From Albifimbria verrucaria (taxonomy: Eukaryota; Ascomycota; Sordariomycetes; Hypocreales; Stachybotryaceae), in assembly GCA_020081605.1 (NCBI GenBank), contig JAHREC010000062.1:3100001-3164000 (forward strand): a DNA stretch of 64,000 nt, given 5' to 3'. The translations under genes were made by a program, and so were the position numbers. Positions 21,934-35,017 of the stretch are shown in pieces (position 1 is the stretch's first letter; each line of letters begins with the position of its first letter). The notes beneath the pieces are model-generated. The model was given only the letters and a program-made list of their open reading frames with translations. It did not search any database and was not told where the DNA came from.

Positions 21934-24667
21934 TCACATTCCATTCTCCGCCTTGAATTTATCCCAACTTTCATTCAGCGTGCTAAATACCAATCCGGCA
22001 ATGAGCCTGACTTCAGTGGATGCATCTTGCGGGAGCTATCCAACGGGTCAGCATCAGTCTAAAACGTGAGCACCAAAAGAAGCACATACCTTATCGGGGT
22101 GAGTCTTGGCAATGGCCTTCATGTAGGCAATCTTGACCTTGTTCGCCATCACCAGCTCATGCAAGCCCACCTTCTTCCAACCGCTGTTCTCCCAGAGCAC
22201 AGAGTCAAGGCTGCCCAGGAGGGCTCGGATATTGTCTCTCTTCCCGTCACGCCAAGCCGCCACCTTTGCATCCACCTTCTCTGAAAGGGCGAACTTTTCA
22301 TCGTCTTCCTTGGCAGCGGCCTCATTCGCTTCACGCAACCGCGTAACGGCCTCTGAGCTCTTTTGTGGAGCCAGGCTGGCCGTAGCCGACGGCTTCGGAC
22401 GGGCTGGCGCGGGTCTAGGTTTAGGCTTCGGCTTCGGAGCCAGAGCGTTCTGACACCGCTCCCGACCTTTGATGGCGTTGGCTCCACCTACACCGACTTC
22501 CACGCACTGCTGCCAAACAGCTCCGGCATCTCCCCACTTCTCCATTTGTTCGAGAGCTTCAGCTTTGCGGCTGAGGGCCTTGCCAAGGAACTCCTTCATG
22601 TCTTTCTGTTCATCCTGGCCGTTCTCATTTCTGATAGCAATACTCTCTCCCTGCCCGTTCGAAGGCCCGATGAGCTTGATGGCACTGTCAGCATCAGTTA
22701 CGGCCTGCTTAGGCTCGCCAGTCTTCAAGGCTGTCAAGGCACGATTTGTCAAAAGCAAAATCATGAGGGGATGATCTGACGGTACAGCCGCGATCGACAG
22801 GGAGTATGATGCGTGAGCTGCAGCATAGTCACCTCGCTTGAAATGTGCTGTACCCTCGACCCGATGCTTCGTGGATGTTTGAAGAGCCACGGGCGTAATA
22901 GGGGTACGTTACGAGTAGGCGGGGAGTAGCTCTCGGTGTAGCTTGAGGCCGCTTGGCAGCAGCCTGGGCAGGTCGAGGGGCGGAGCGAGGTGCCTGCTGG
23001 GCAGGTGAGTGAGCAGGTCGCTGAGGAAGTGATTGCGATGGCTTGGGGCTTGAGAATTGAAGAGGAGGTCAACTTCTGGCTCTGGCTGTTTAGGCTCTGG
23101 CTGCTTGGGCTCCGGCGTCCGGGCTGTCCTCCTACGGCTTGAGCTAACATTGATTGCGAAATCATCGTCATCTGCCCTGAGCCTATTCAATCTCGACCTA
23201 GCGTCAGATGCCGCTGGAGCACTGCCCTGCTGCTGCCATCGAGGTGCTGAACTGCTACGGCTCCCAGACGATAAAGCAGGCGAAGCTCTTCTCTCAGGTT
23301 GTCGTGACGGGGCCTGCCTCATCTCAGCTCCTGGTCGGCTGTTGCTCCTGACCGGTTGAGGCCTGCCTCCAGACTCGAGCATCAGCGCTTCGTCTGTAAC
23401 ATCAGGCTCAGCTCTGGGACGTCCTTGTGAGCGCGACTGCTGCGCATCGCGCATCCACTTAGGCTGATTAGGATCGCCATCTTGTTGAAAGTCTGCCACG
23501 GCTTGCTGAACCTTCTTCTGTCCGGTTTTCCAGAGTGAGTTGGCCGTTTTGAACAAGCTGTTGCCCACAGAGGCAGCAGACTTCGCAAGATCAGGTTCAC
23601 CCCGCGCCGGAGATCGACGGTCTCGACTTTGAGATTGATGCGACGCCGCCGAGGAGCTCCGACCCTGTGCCTTCTCTCTTGACTTCCTGTGTGCATCGTC
23701 AAGCAACCAGTTGGCAGCAGCCTGGACATTAATTCCAGCGCCGCTTTCCACGAGTCCTCGCCGAGCATCTTCAGGAGCGAATCCGTAGTCGATGAGCTGC
23801 GCAACGGCCTTATCAAACGGATCATTTCCGCCCCTGCGTTGTCGAGGTGCTGGCTTCTCCTCTTCCGAGCTTGAATCCTCGTCCGCCACCTCGATCGGCT
23901 TTCCGGGCTCGGGCTGTACCGCCTGCTGCTTCCTTCGCACCTCCTCTACTGGTCGTCCCAGATCGCCCAAGAAATCGTCGTCGTTTGAACTTTGTGTAGG
24001 TGCAGGGGCCGCGGCGGGCTTCATCTCGTTCAGTCCAAATGGGTCATCGTCATCTTCCGCAGCCAGCGCGGCTATGTTTGATCCTGCTGTCGATCCCCAG
24101 GCGCTGGGGTTACCTAGGTCGAGTTGCGCAGCACTCGCAGGCGTAGATCTGAGCGACTCTGGCGGGGGTAATGGCTGGACTTATCCACCTTGGTATCCTT
24201 GTTGAATGCTGCAAACAAGTCGTCGTCATCGTTGGTCGTGGTCTTTGTCGTTCCGTTTGACGGTGCCGGCGGCTGCAACGACGGACTGGCTGTCGCCGAG
24301 CCTCGCGAACCGAGCGAATCCCAGAACTGGCCATTGCCAAATTGCGACTCTGCTTGCCTCCTCCTTTCCTCCTCCTTCTTCCTCTTCTCCTGTTCGAGCT
24401 GGGCCTGTCTCTCGGCCAAGGTCAGGTTCTGGTTCGTCTTTGCGGGTCCAAAGTTCATCAAGTTGCTGAAGCTATCTTGTGCGGGCTTTGCGGGTGCTGC
24501 GCTGGACCCCGAATGGGTAGACGCTTGCACCGAAGCCGGAGTGTTGCGACCAGAGCCAAGCGGGGAGGGAGTCGGGCGTAGACTCGCGAACGGCGAGTTC
24601 ATGGGAGGGGTTTGGACTGCGCGCCCGCGGGCTTGGAAGACCAATCGAGGCCTGAAAGATCGTCCAT
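21934..24667 (-). CDS. swa2: Swa2/auxilin-like J-domain protein (UBA-TPR-DnaJ)
   Basis: Cochaperone that recruits Hsp70 to uncoat clathrin vesicles. Exons 24667-22090 and 22035-21934 encode about 894 residues. The order is: N-terminus MDDLSGLDWSSKPAG; a low-complexity region with DDDD-x-F motifs (DDDDLFAAF, DDDDPFGLN) like those that bind clathrin; a UBA domain (FDKAVAQLIDYGFAPEDARR); long Ser/Pro/Gln-rich linkers; a TPR region (FKRGDYAAAHASYSLSI); and a C-terminal J domain with AIAKTHPDK carrying the HPD triad. It ends TLNESWDKFKAENGM. Five one-base breaks: GGGG 24607-24610, GGGGG 24164-24168, GGGG 23045-23048, GG 22918-22919 and GGGG 22901-22904. Domain order and both ends match Swa2 of ascomycetes. 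Confidence 0.9.
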
Positions 24668-27500
24668 TGTGTATCGAATAATGAGCGTCGAGGGTCGTCA
24701 ATCATAAGCGGCGTATCGTGTAATTCATAATCGTGATAATAAGTAGATACGCAGGCCTGTTGATGGCGAGCTAGGGGTCCATGGGTCCATGTAAGCTACC
24801 TATCCCTTGAGGCTACGTGTGTGGCTGATGAGGTGGTCACGTGTGTTGGGGGCTACGATATGAATAGGTGATGAAGCTCACGCAATCTTCTGTTCACAAC
24901 ATCTGGATCATGAATTGAGTATCGCTAATGTATGTTGCATTCTCAGTCACTTGTTGTTGTTGCTCGCAGCGGAAAAATGCTCATGGTAAGAAAACCAATC
25001 GCGGATCTTTGACTCGTACCAGCTCCTTCTAGAAATGCACGTCGCTACCCTGGAGCTCCGCGTTGAGTTGGGTGGAGATGATGATCGGTCGCCTGTCATG
25101 CTGGATCAATAGGACTTGAAACCAGTACCAGTCGGCTTGATCAACTAGGTCTAAGTGTCAGACTGGAGTGGTCTGGGTTGATGTTCCGCTCCTCAATGTA
25201 CTGCTGAGCACCTCGTGTATATTTTGTAGAGGTGGTGCCGTCATCAATGTCTACTTACATGGAGGAATACGATGGAGTGGATCAGTTCTCACGAGGAGCT
25301 ACAGTAAATACAAAACGCAGGACCCAGTGGATTGGCCTGGACGATCAGGTGAAGACCAAGCATAAACTGCTGTCAGTACTAGCTGAGACTGCCAAACCAC
25401 CTTAGCTCGGCCAAAGCTGAAATTGAGACGACCGGTCGATGGCACGTTCTCGTAATTTCACCAAAGGTCACTGCATGAGTCGTGCACCAAGATGGCCCAA
25501 GCAGCTAGAAGGACAAACGACGTTCTGTTTCCTTGCTAGTTCCGTCTCGAATGACTTCATAGTATGTACATAGAGGTCCCGACCTCATCTTATGCAGCTT
25601 GGCCGTACGCATCAGTAGCACGGGACCACGATAATCCTGTCGATATCCTGCGGCTGTGCAACCCAATAGCTCTTTACATTTGTTCCAGGGATCTGTATGG
25701 ACCACTGGCCAAGCAGGCGCGGGAGGTGACGGTGCCCACTCGTGCAGGAAAATAGGGGAATGGTTGCCGCCGCATCAACTATTGGTGAATTATCGTGTTC
25801 ACTGTGTAACGGTGGTCGGAGAGCCTTGTTTGATCAGCCGTAGAAAAGGGGCGGTTGATCAACCAAAAGGGCCCGCTAAGGTTGACGCTCGCATGATGAT
25901 GAACTGTTGGTCACCTCAATGGAGTAATTCTCCTGCACTTCGTTTCTACTTGTTCCGTAGGGAAGATGTCAGACGTCTAGATGTTTACCTCGGGTGTTTA
26001 TGCTCAGCGCGCTCTCGTTGGCTATCCATGATAATCCTTTGACTTCGGCTCGGCAGTTTCCATGAGATGATGAGCATTGCCAAGTGCGTGCATTGAATTG
26101 CTCGACCGGAAAGGGGCAATGGCGATGAAGTCTGGGGTGGCTGATGGCATTGGATTGGCTAAAGTCTGAAACAACCTCTCAAACGTGGAATCCCTGCAGA
26201 CCATTTGCTTGGCTGACCCTCCCCAAAATGACATTTTGAAGTTGGTCGGTGCGGAATCTATAGCATTTACAATACAGTACCTAGTAAAAAGAAGGGCAAA
26301 AAAGAAAAGGAAAAAGAAAAAGAAGAGATCATATTTTGGACGACTGACACGGCGATATCGTCTGTCATGCGCTCCATGGTGAGACGAAGTGGACATGGCC
26401 AGTAGCAAATGGGCAAACAGTCGGCGGAGCGGCCGAGGCCACAGCAGAAATGCAGTGCCACGGTGTCAGGCTGCACAGCGCGCGACACACGAGGAATGTA
26501 GGCAGCGCGTCGAAGGGACAGGCGACGATGACTGACTGGAGTAAACCACTGTATCGTTCGCTCGTTGCTGAATGAAGCACCCTCCGAGATGCGGAAAGCT
26601 TCCCGATATAGATCCCGAGCTTATCGTCGTGAGGTTCAGCACGGGCCAGAGCGTCCAGCGACAGAATTCACTCAATTTCCACGATCCTTCACTGATGCAT
26701 CATTTCTCAGCCCAGCCATCCTTCAACACCTTTTTTAGAGGCCACCTCCCACAACGGCAGCTGTACCCTTTTCCCTCCCCATCCCATCTTATTCCATCCC
26801 ATCCCGAATCCGACTTACGACGGCGTGCGGACGCATCTCACGTCGGGTTGGTGTGGTTGTGATCACGAGGACCACCAGCAGGAACAATGAACCCCATTCC
26901 CTTCGTCATAGATGGGGCAGATGCGCGCTGAACAAAGAGGCACAGACCAGACCAGACCAGAACCCCACGACCAGACGGCAGCGTTTATGCGTAGCGGCGC
27001 TACTGCAAGGTACAGACGAGATGGCACGGCCCCTGGATTCATTCATTCATTCTCTCCAGCCCAGCCCCTGCCGAGACGCGAGACGACATGGCCCAATCAT
27101 CTTAGACACTTCTTGACCCCTGCTAGCCCAAACCACCTGTCTCCTCCTCGGCGGCTGCTCTTCATTTCTCTGTGGCACCACTAAACCGCTAGCAGCGGCG
27201 CCTCCGATATTGCCGTCGGTGATCATGGTGATTTTGACCCAGGATCGCCTCTGTCTCCCCTTCTTACCGTGATACCCGGATCCTGGACCTCGTCCCTGGC
27301 GCATGGAAGCCTGTGGGGATGCGACAGGGAGAGGGCGAGGGGCGAGGCATCGTGGAAAAGCCAAGTCTCGAGTGACCCCGGAAACCTCTTACAACCTGCC
27401 TCCAAGGGCCTCCAAGGGCCCCATCCAGTCCCCTCCCATCCCTGCCCATCTTCCTCTCCTTGGAACCGTTTTGGCACGGGCTCCGTGCGGCTAAGAAGCC
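24668..27500. other. Gene-poor region
   Basis: About 2.8 kb with no supported gene. Open frames exist on both strands but overlap each other and lack protein-like composition, donors in phase or recognisable motifs. A purine tract lies at 26286-26328, and short GACCA and ATTC tandem runs lie near 26945 and 27040. Confidence 0.45.
26286..26328. repeat. Purine tract (A/G only, one C)
   Basis: A 43-bp stretch of almost pure A and G, mainly AAAAAG units. Low-complexity sequence in the gene-poor region. Confidence 0.85.
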
Positions 27501-29348
27501 AAGAAGCCCGCCCATATCTCCCGACGTATAGTCCACTTCCCCACCATGTAAAGGGATCCATTTGTTTCGTTCCTCACTCTCCCTTGGCTGGTTTTCAACC
27601 TTTCCCTTCCCTTTCGAGAGTTTTCTCGCTCCTTGTTGCTTCTGTAACTTTCGCTCTTTTCCCCGGCTGGTGTACGGTTGAACTGGGTTTTCACTGCGTC
27701 CGCTCCTTTATCGCCCATTACCGCTCCTACGCTCGTTTACACCGAACTGTGTTGATCGCATTCGTGTCGCCAACGACGTAGACTCGCAACGACACGGATT
27801 CGACTATAGTCCGTTCCTTTATCGTCTTTCGCTTCTTTCGCGACAGTATCGCTATTTCTTGAGAGCGAGGAAACCTGGATTAGCCATACCGCCGCCAGAC
27901 AAACCGAGTCCTGTCTTTGTTGGTATCACGACCGTCTCTCCTGGACTACGCAAACCCATCGGCCCGGCCACGCTGTCACGCAAACACCATCTGCGAGCCT
28001 GTCGTCACTTGGATAAAACCGTTGTGCACCCCGTCTTCACCGCCGCCTCGTTTGCAACCAACCGGACGTAACGACTCGTACGATCTGCACCGTTGGACCG
28101 CTCCCGAGCAACAACCTGGGTCATCGTTATTCTATCATTCACACGTGGAGGCAGATTCTCGGTCGATCCGATTGTTTGCTGTGAGACACCTCGTGAATCC
28201 GCAACCGTTTTCGTCTTCAACCTGATCGAACAATCAGCCGTTTGGAACCCGTGACGCACTGCTCTTGATTTGTCGAAACCGATCGACCGTTGCCCAGGCA
28301 TTCCTCACCAGGCCTGGATTCTTCTGGAGAGCTGTTCCGGCATTGTTGACGTAGGGTAAGTCTTGTGCCTTTCTTTGGAATTCTGGGTTTCATCGGCGGG
28401 TGTGGCTGGAAGAATCCATCCATTGTTTACCGATTAGAAGGGATAAAGGCAGTTGAGGACGGCGGAAACTTGTCATTTTCGAAGCATGACATGAAGCCGA
28501 ATTCTCCCTTTTATCCTCTCTATTCTGGTTTCAAGCCACTTCATCTGTAACCATCAATTTTTGGCAAGTTGCCAGTGGTCAACTCCGATACACTATTACC
28601 AGCATCACCAACTTGATAACCTTCGACCACGCTCTTCTCCCCTATATCTGCACGCTTCACCACCACAGGGTTGTCTATCTGAGCACGGCGAGAGCGAATA
28701 GACGCAATCGCCGGGCAAACAAGATTGAGGCTCTCGAACCGTTCTTCTCAGGCGTAACGGAGTATAAGCTCTGTGCCGAAGCGTACAAACTGGCTGCATA
28801 TCTGTGCGGCCAGTTGTGCCAGCTGGCAGGTCCTTTGAACTGTGCGGCTCGATCCAGACAACTTGGGTTCGCGTTGAGGCGATCGCTTTCCACTTCATTA
28901 CACTCCTCGTCATTTACTTAATTTCTATCACTTACATCTCTCTGAATCATCAACTGCCCTTTACTTTGTCATCTTACACCACATCTTTTACGACGTCTTA
29001 CGAAGCCTCCGTTTCTAGTTCCATCTTACGAGCATTTTCATAGCGTCGATCACCTCTTTCCCGTTTGTCTTCCCTGGCTCCTTCCCTGTCTTGGCTCTTT
29101 TCACCAATCGCATTGCCTCCTCCCTTTACCTTCCTTACCTTGACCTCAGCTGTGGCAGAATCATCGACCTCTCTCATCTCTCCTTCATCTTACCTACCTA
29201 TTCTCATCGGTTCGCTTGCACCAAACACCAAATGCTGACACTCACTTATTCAAGACAGCCAGGTTGCGTCGTCCACTCCTTCTAGCGACTCGTTTTCGCC
29301 AATTATACCCACTATCCAAACCGTTTCAAACTTGGATAATCCGCCAAC
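27501..29348 (+). promoter_or_regulatory. Long pyrimidine-rich promoter/leader of the DUF1996 gene
   Basis: This 1.8-kb stretch is rich in C and T on the plus strand and runs straight into the DUF1996 ATG. It resembles the long leaders of highly expressed fungal secreted-protein genes. A consensus donor GTAAGT at 28356 and an acceptor-like CAAGACAG ending at 29258, with GCTGAC upstream, suggest possible 5'UTR splicing. Many short upstream frames occur. The transcription start cannot be fixed from sequence. Confidence 0.4.
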
Positions 29349-31147
29349 ATGTCCAAGTTCTTGACTACCCTGTCTGCCGCCTCGCTCCTTGGCACTGCCA
29401 CCGCCTTCTGGCGCATGGAGTGTCCTGGTCGCGTTGGTCTTGCACGAATTGACCCTATTATGAATCCGGGTTCTTTCTCGACGCACGTCCACTCCATCCA
29501 CGGATCTTCCGGTAAGATCAACCTGTGCTTGAAACATGTTGTTGCGCACGCTTTGCGCTTTCGTGAGCCAAGCGCTGACTTGGGCCATGAATACAGGCTT
29601 CTCTCAAACCTCCCAGACAAGCGACCTTCTAGCTGGTGATTGTACCTCGTGCCGTGTTACCCAGGACAAGTCCTCATACTGGCACCCTTCTCTTTACTTC
29701 GAGGATGCTGGCACCGGCGAGTATGAGCTTGTCAACCAAGTTGGAGGCATGCTTGCGTAAGTATTACCACCCAATTGTGACGAGGAGGGCAATTGAGGCC
29801 ACAACGGCTGCTGTAAGAGGATAGTACTAACCTGGCGCAGTTACTACCTGCTCAACGGCGAAAACATCACCGCTTTCCCCGAGGGTTTCCGAATGATGTC
29901 TGGCGATACTGAACGACGTACCTACACTGCTGGAGACCCCAGTAAGCCAGACCCTGAGAAGTCTGCTTGGGCCGCCATGAAGCAGACTGGCCAGGACACC
30001 CTCTCCCAACGCGCCCTTGGTTTCAACTGCTTGAACTATGCCAAGGATCCTGAGGCTACTCTTTACCGCCACTACATGCCCGAGAAGGCCTACCTTGATG
30101 CCAACTGCAAGGACGGTGTTCGTTTCGAGGTCATGTTCCCTCCTGCTGGAACGGTCAGGCCCTCGACAGCGACAACCACCGTGACCATGTTGCTTTCCTG
30201 ATCTTGTCATGACTGGAACTTGCCCTGAAGGCTTTGACGTGCGTCTGCCCAGTCTTCTGTACGAGACCATTTGGGACACTGCCGCATTCGAGGGTCGCAA
30301 TGGTCGCTTTGTCCTCTCCAACGGTGACGTCTCTGGTAAGCAAGGAATCGTTATTACTTACAAATGTCGCATGCTCACGTCTTCTAGGATTTGGCTACCA
30401 TGGCGACTTCATCATGGGTTGGGACGAAGCGTTCCTGCAGGAGGCCGTCAAGACTTGCACGAACCCCTCTGGCCGTATTGAGGACTGCCCTCTGTTCGAT
30501 ATTGTCGACGAGTCCACGGCCAAGAAGTGCGAGATGAAGCTTCCCGAGGCTCTGGCCAAGGAGGAGGTTAAAGGACCCGTCAAGAAGCTGCCCGGCACTG
30601 TTGAAATCGGCGTCGGGGAGGGCTCAAAGGAAGGGCAGTCTCCAGAACAGGCCCCAAGCCCAACATTGACATATGCGCCCGGCAATATCCCTGATAACCC
30701 TGCCTCGCCCCACCCTGGAGATGTCTTCAAGCAGGACAAGCCAGCCGAGGCCGCTCCTGCTCCGGAGCCTACCAGCACCACCCTAACGACCGTACCAGTT
30801 CCTACTTCGTCAGACCCGGCGCCCCCTCCCCTCCTCCTCCTCCTCCTCCCCTCCCGCTGAGCCTACTACAAGCTCTGCACCACCACCACCGCCTCCCCTC
30901 CTCCTCCGGCTACCACGGCTCCCCTCCTCCACCAGAGCAAGAGACTGCAAGCTTTTACAGCACACAGTATGTTACCAACGGCAACGTTGTTAGCAAGATT
31001 CTCTGGGAAGAAGAGGTGGTGTACGTAACCGAGATTATCGATGAGACGACAACCGTCGTTGTTGGACCTGAGCCAACTGCTGCCTCAAAGCGCAGACGTC
31101 GTGCGGCACACCTTCACGGACATGGGCATGGACACAGACATTTTTAA
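29349..31147 (+). CDS. Secreted DUF1996 protein with Pro-rich and His-rich tail
   Basis: Extracellular or wall-associated protein of unknown activity. Exons 29349-29511, 29597-29756, 29841-30335 and 30388-31147 give about 527 residues. A signal peptide opens the protein (MSKFLTTLSAASLLGTATAF). DUF1996 (PF09362) then follows: MECPGRVGLARIDPIMNPG, a repaired FPSCWNGQALDSDNH, and LSNGDVSGFGYHGDFIMGW, with paired Cys. After the domain comes an acidic/Pro-rich stalk with runs of 10-12 prolines. The C-terminus reads ASKRRRRAAHLHGHGHGHRH. Breaks: CCC 30138-30140, CC 30197-30198, and about four one-base losses in the CCT-rich stretch 30825-30930. The family call is firm; the stalk length is uncertain. 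Confidence 0.85.
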
Positions 31148-32075
31148 GTGAAATGACAAAGGAGGCAGGGTCAGATGAAATAAGGAGGTGAAGCTTGCTG
31201 CTGAGATTTCTTGGAATGTTTTTTTGATGATCTGGACTGGCTCCAGTTATCGTCGCATACGGTTGGAACAGTATTTGGCTGCAGGCTATTTTCACAGGAT
31301 CAAGATGCTTACCCGGGTCTTTGGTAACATAGGGGTCTTACAAAGCTACGTAGCAACAAATGTTAAAACATTAAGAGGAGTAACCAGAACACATGCATTA
31401 TAAAAGTACATATATGAGGAATGAACCAAGCCATCACAATTTCACATCGTAAAGGAATAAGAGTCTCTGCCATGGCGACCGCCCGTTTGTCTTCACCCAT
31501 TTGCCCCGGTGATAGCGTGCCTGAATGATTCAGCCAATAACGAGGGAAACGATGGTGACACAGATTCACAGAGGATTGAAAGCGCTTGCTTGTTTAACCA
31601 ATTTTTATGTTACACCTCAAGAACATCTACACTATACCATTTCTCAGAAAGAGAAATCAGGAACTATTAAAATTTTTAAGAAAAAATTGAGAAGTAATTA
31701 AAAAATCGTAAGTTGATCGCTTGCAACTTCACGATATGTCTCACCGGTGGTAGTAAATGTCAAGCATTTGGAATGGATCTGGCTGGGCAACGCATTCCAG
31801 CATTGATTGCTGTGAGACTGTGTAAATAATTGTCCATAGCCATCGTAAAATAGACAGCATGTCCGACAAACAGGATAGCCGGACGATCCTCGCTGCAGTG
31901 CCGTCCTGCTGTCACCAAGTGCTTGTATCTGTCCCTTGTTGGTGGTCCATGTGTGCATCACAAAACATTGGCTTCTCGACAGCGCTTGTTCCTTGGGAAG
32001 GAAAAGCTTGGAAGTCAATGTTACTTTGAAGGAGATAGATGAGAACTACTAACATTCTAGCGGAGAGTATTCAAG
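31148..32075. other. Intergenic region, no gene seen
   Basis: About 930 bp, AT-rich around 31600-31720. No protein-like frame. It probably holds the DUF1996 terminator and the promoter of the membrane protein. Confidence 0.45.
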
Positions 32076-34683
32076 ATGCCGGTTCTGGTACGTGTCAGGG
32101 CGGAGGAGGAGGAGCTGCCGCAGCACAGCTCGGGTGGAGTGAGCCTCACATGGCTTCTGCCTTTGGCCATAGGAGGTGGCATTTTGCTCTTCCTTGCCAT
32201 TGGTCTCCTGTTGGCGTGGAGGATTAAGGGCCGTAAGGAAGAGTGCACGACGATGGTGTACTCGATGGGCGACGTTGAGGGACGTCGGCGTTCGACGACT
32301 CGCCTCTCGAAACGCAAACGATTGGCATCGGAACCCTCAACCAGCCGATTCTCAAGCCGGCTTTCGCTAACTCTGCCACCGGTACTGCCGCCGCTGCCAA
32401 GCTACGACGAGTTCCTGGGCCATACACGCGGTAGAACGAGAGAGCGCAGCTGGGTCGATGAAGATGCCCTTCACGGACCAAAGGTGCACAAGAGCACTAG
32501 GGATAGCTGGCTCTTCAACAGAGACAGTTGGTTTGGAAGACCACCAACGCTGCCTGCTGTTGATACACAGGCACATGCGCAGACACAAATGCAGACACAA
32601 GAAAAGACACATACGCAGACACTAACACAAGTTCAAGTGAAGCAGAAGAGCCACGCCCCAAAGGAGTCCAACGTCCAGAACACTCCGCAGCAGATGGTTC
32701 AGTTGCCAAAACGCAACAGCCGGAGTCCTGTCAAGCAGCTGCAGCCACCACCAATGGTGGCAATGCAGCATGGTGCATTGCGGAACTGGTCGCGGCCGAT
32801 GAGCCAGGCACAGCGACCTCTCGCTATGGACAGTAGCTTGCAGGACATCCTGAGGTCGACGGAGCAACGACTGCAGAGCGGAGGAAGTCAATTGTTCGAG
32901 AGATCCATTCCACCATCTTCTTCCTCGGATACATCATTCAGCAAGCCCTCGGACAGCGGCCAGTCTCTGCACCTCATCAGCAGCACCAGCAACAACAAGA
33001 ACCTCGGCGCGCCTCCAAAACGTGCCAGCGACCAACGCTCATTCCCACTGCACCGCCGAAACAGCTCCGTGTTCTCGGTGGGCAGCGCGACGAACAGCCC
33101 CGGCGAGGGGCCGCCTGAGATGGAGCTTATGGGGCTTGGTGCCGGAAGACAGACGTTTGGTCGACTTACTTCTGACGACGATGACGAGCCCCAAATAGAC
33201 CTAGATCTGCAGCCTGCGCATCAGCGGTCGACCTCGGCTGAAACTCAGGCATCAAGCTCACTGTCGACGCTGTACAGTGTGGGAGAGCCTGAGGAGGACC
33301 GATCAAGAGGTTTGGGAGTGGATAGACGAGCCCAGGTTCAGCCGCCACCGGGAACGGCTATCACAATAGTGGACAACCAGCCCCGAGTTAATGGACCAAG
33401 GCCGCTGAGGAGGCAGAATCTGAGCATTACGAGTGTGGGCTGCTCTGTTGAGGAGCTCGCGATGCCCATGCCGCTGCGACCAATTTCCACAAACACGCCG
33501 TCAGGAGCAGTTTGCGACCTTGAAACACTAGAGAAATTAGAGAATTCAAAGATGCCTACTTTGCAGCCGCCATCAACTCAGTCGTCTGAAGAGACTCGTC
33601 CTAAAACCTCGACCGGACCGAAGGAGCCAGCACAAGAATCCCCTCAGAGACGAGCAGGGTGTCGGAGTCGTCCAGTGACCATCACTCCGAAACTGTAGAG
33701 CTTCCTCAAAGGGACACGCCATGCTCGGTCTGGTGTATGGAGTCAGAGCCGAGCAGGTCGCCACCTCAAACTCCGCCTCCGGAGGAGACGACGAGCAAGC
33801 TCGCCGAAGAGCTGTCACCTCCGCTTGACGAGGACGAGCTGATGTCGATACTGATGTCTACAACGACCACTAAGAGGATTTTACCCGTTCCACCACTGAA
33901 TAACCGTGCAGGAGGCAGCAGAAACTCTCTCACGACTCAGGGTCCTTCCAGACCCAGACTTAGACTGGCAACTGATGCTCGCAGACTGTCCCGATGCTCC
34001 AGCGTGGGCTCGGACTACGACAACGATTGGTGGATGACGAACGAGCAGGACATGCCGCCCAGCCGACGGACCTCGACGATGCGGGCAAACAGGAATTCGC
34101 AGGCTATTGGTAGCACCATCGCGCAGTTGCGTCGTATGAACAGCACCCTCAGCACCTACAGCATCGCCTCGACCATGCTCACCGACTCGGAGAGCACTTC
34201 TGCGCTCAACCTGGCCTCGTACCCACCGTCGCCTACAAAGCCCGGCGGCATCAGCAGCAGACATTACTTCAACATCGGCGGCACGGGTAGCGTGCGTTCC
34301 AAGTCGAAGCAGCAACAGCACGCCCAGCGACGTCGTAACAGCCGACGTATCAGCGTGGCGATGCACCCAGCACCCTGATGCAGCGCCGTCAACAGCGCCA
34401 ACACCTCCAGGACGACCATGGTAAGGAGAACCAAGCGCCTGATGCCCGGGCGCCTCACGACGACGCATCGTCCGGGTCGGGCAGGAACGGCACATTCAGC
34501 CGCGATCCCACACTGGTCGGGCGAGCGGCGCTGGGCTCGGTCGACGAGCTCAAGGTCGCGGAGGAGTGGCGGAGGAGAAACGGTCACGACGCCGAAGACG
34601 ATCTATCCATGTATGATAACGGCGACGGGTTTCTGCAGGACCTGCCGGAGAAGGACGCAAAGAACCGCTGCCTGCGGATGTAG
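32076..34683 (+). CDS. Single-pass membrane protein with long disordered tail
   Basis: Function unknown. The frame starting at 32076 has a short N-terminus, one strong membrane helix at about residues 26-47 (LPLAIGGGILLFLAIGLLLA), then basic RIKGRKEE. This implies a cytoplasmic tail of some 800 residues rich in Ser, Arg, Pro and Gln. A Gln/Thr-His linker (QTQMQTQEKTHTQTLTQ) lies near residue 170. Repeated RxxS and SxxSP sites suggest heavy phosphorylation. Two breaks, GGG 33657-33659 and CCC 34366-34368, each need one base; together they give 869 residues. The ectodomain is only about 25 residues, so an upstream exon with a signal peptide may be missing from this model. The start is therefore uncertain. 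Confidence 0.6.
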
Positions 34684-35017
34684 AAACATAGACTGGACGA
34701 CATAGGATGGCAGACGCCCCGTGACCGGGCATATATTATTTTTCTTTGGTTATTATATTTTCTTTTAGACTTGTTTAATCCGAATCTGTGGAGGATTTCT
34801 TTTGTGGAAAGGCGCCTAGTTTTCGGTCTTGGATCAATAATATACCCCTTAGACAACTCTTGCGTCTCGTGGTGTCATTCCTCATAATACCATGTGCCTC
34901 GCTTTCATGTAGCCGTAATCCTTGTGCATAGATATACGCCCAACCTCAAGCGCTCTGCTAAGCCACAGTACCAAGCCTTATGACCATAGCAGTGTTTTCG
35001 TGGCCAACAATTGTCTA
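34684..35017. other. Convergent 3' flank, no gene seen
   Basis: 334 bp between the stops of the membrane-protein gene and the pICln/Lot5 gene. No feature recognised. Confidence 0.5.

Noticed and set aside
26185..28700. Several open frames of 60-170 codons on both strands
   Set aside because: They overlap each other, follow low-complexity sequence and show no motif or sensible splice structure.
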